Part shown: positions 5,755-6,758 of the stretch, piece by piece
Position numbering within the stretch: the first letter of the stretch is position 1
Layout: every line of letters begins with the position of its first letter
Source of the DNA: an uncultured Bacilli bacterium
Lineage (GTDB): Bacteria > Bacillota_I > Bacilli_A > RF39 > UBA660
Reading direction: 5' to 3'
Length of the DNA stretch: 6,758 nt
Assembly (NCBI GenBank): GCA_947627835.1
Contig: CANQXM010000065.1
Span: 1-6,758 of the forward strand
Notes under the pieces: model-generated
What the model was told of the DNA's origin: nothing
The model's database searches: none
The model's input: only the letters and a program-made list of their open reading frames with translations
Position numbers and translations under genes: made by a program

Positions 5755-6758
5755 ATGATGAAAAATATCCAAGAAAGAATAGAAGAACTAACCACAATTC
5801 TAGAACAAGCCAATTATGATTATTATGTTTTAGATAACCCGAAAATTACGGACCAAGAATTTGACAAATACTTAAGAGAACTAGAAAGCTTAGAAGAAGA
5901 ATATCCAGAATTTGCAAGTCCTACCTCACCAACGAAACATGTTGGGGGAGAAGTCATTGAAAAATTCGCTAAAATTACCCATCACATTCCCATGCTATCT
6001 CTACCCGATGTCTTTAATGAAGAAGAAATTATCGCCTTTGATGAACGAATTAAAAAAGCAGGCTTTAATCCAGAATATGTCTGTGAATTAAAAATTGATG
6101 GACTAAGTGGATCCTTTCATTATGAAGATGGCATCCTAATTACCGGAGCCACTAGAGGAGATGGGGTAACTGGAGAAGATATTACCCACAATGTTAAAAC
6201 CATTCGTTCTCTTCCTTTAAAACTAAAAGAACCCATTGATATTGAAGTGCGTGGAGAAATTTATATGGGAAAAGAAACTCTTGCTAAACTAAACGCCGAA
6301 CGTGAAAAAAATCATGAACCCCTTTTACAAAATTGTCGAAATGCTGCAGCAGGATCCATTCGGCAACTCGATTCCAAAATTGCTGCCAAAAGAAACTTAA
6401 ATACTTGGATTTATCATTTACCAAATCCTGAAGACTATAATATTCATACCCATTATGAAGCCCTAGAATTCATGAAAAACCTTGGCTTTAAAGTGAATCC
6501 TGCCAATCGCTTGGTAAAAAATATTGATGGCATCCTAGATTACATAAAAGAATATCAAGAAAAACGTGCATTCCTAAATTATGATATTGATGGTGTTGTC
6601 ATTAAAGTAAACGACTTAAATATGCAAAAAGAACTTGGTTTTACAGCGAAACATCCACGTTGGGCGATCGCTTATAAATTTCCAGCTTTAGAAGTATTAA
6701 CCAAACTCACCGATATTATTTTTACCGTAGGAAGAACTGGAAGAATTACCCCAAATGC
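5755..6758 (+). CDS. ligA: NAD-dependent DNA ligase LigA, N-terminal half (cut by window end)
   Basis: This enzyme seals 3'-OH/5'-phosphate nicks using NAD+ and is essential in bacterial replication and repair. The 334 complete codons seen are half of a family usually near 670. Domain Ia (1-65) has YDYYVLDNP and TDQEFD, which bind the NMN half of NAD+. The adenylation domain has MLSLPDVF (80-87), the catalytic lysine K113 in ELKIDG, TRGDGVTGED (133-142), EVRGE (164-168), CRNAAAGSIRQLD (194-206), DIDGVVIKV (277-285) and WAIAYKFP (303-310). The sequence ends in VGRTGRITPN at the edge of the OB fold; the zinc finger, HhH and BRCT parts lie beyond. Two adjacent ATGs (5755 and 5758) are possible starts and the Shine-Dalgarno is weak (GAAGAAA), so coupling to the upstream gene, 10 nt away, is likely. 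Small oddities are Ser-Gly-Ser-Phe after KIDGL and Cys for Pro before the RNAAAG motif; all catalytic residues visible are intact. Confidence 0.96.
   Translation, partial: MMKNIQERIEELTTILEQANYDYYVLDNPKITDQEFDKYLRELESLEEEYPEFASPTSPTKHVGGEVIEKFAKITHHIPMLSLPDVFNEEEIIAFDERIKKAGFNPEYVCELKIDGLSGSFHYEDGILITGATRGDGVTGEDITHNVKTIRSLPLKLKEPIDIEVRGEIYMGKETLAKLNAEREKNHEPLLQNCRNAAAGSIRQLDSKIAAKRNLNTWIYHLPNPEDYNIHTHYEALEFMKNLGFKVNPANRLVKNIDGILDYIKEYQEKRAFLNYDIDGVVIKVNDLNMQKELGFTAKHPRWAIAYKFPALEVLTKLTDIIFTVGRTGRITPN

Noticed and set aside
5741..5758. ATG at 5741 overlapping the nucleotidyltransferase stop as a ligA start
   Set aside because: That frame hits TGA after five codons; the ligase frame starts at 5755 or 5758.

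Overview
The window is AT-rich DNA with densely packed genes, all on the + strand. It looks like a low-GC member of the Firmicutes/Mycoplasmatota side of Bacteria: strong AGGAGG-type ribosome sites, A-rich codons, and a PcrA helicase and NAD-dependent DNA ligase linked as in Bacillus-type genomes. The code is standard, because TGG is used for Trp and TGA serves as a real stop for two genes (4844-4846 and 5742-5744). This argues against a code-reassigned Mycoplasma. An uncultured RF39- or Erysipelotrichia-like lineage would fit, but the genus cannot be named from this sequence.

Region 1 (1-133) holds the unresolved edge of whatever lies upstream, then a clear extended -10 promoter. Region 2 (134-1895) is a tight three-gene operon of unrecognised, soluble, helical proteins of 373, 112 and 95 residues. 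By eye the three share a module: a hydrophobic helix ending in a Gly-hydrophobic turn, then an Asn-Pro pair about 38-43 residues later. The first and third also share a FxFSED...AAKIL block. They look like members of one helical-repeat family encoded side by side, and this is the best candidate for something undescribed. The operon ends at a compact intrinsic terminator that overlaps the last stop codon.

Region 3 (1896-6758) starts with a second extended -10 promoter whose likely -35 lies inside the terminator hairpin. It drives pcrA (UvrD-family helicase, all motifs intact), an unrecognised highly charged protein of 265 residues, a sugar-phosphate-type nucleotidyltransferase of 301 residues, and ligA, which is cut by the window end after 334 codons. 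Spacings are 9 nt, an 8-nt overlap and 10 nt, so co-transcription is likely.

The pcrA-ligA pair is the familiar Firmicutes DNA-repair/replication linkage: PcrA unwinds DNA and removes proteins from it, and LigA seals nicks. Here two genes lie between them, one unknown and one apparently belonging to cell-envelope or sugar metabolism. No RNA gene, CRISPR array, insertion sequence or integration site was seen.
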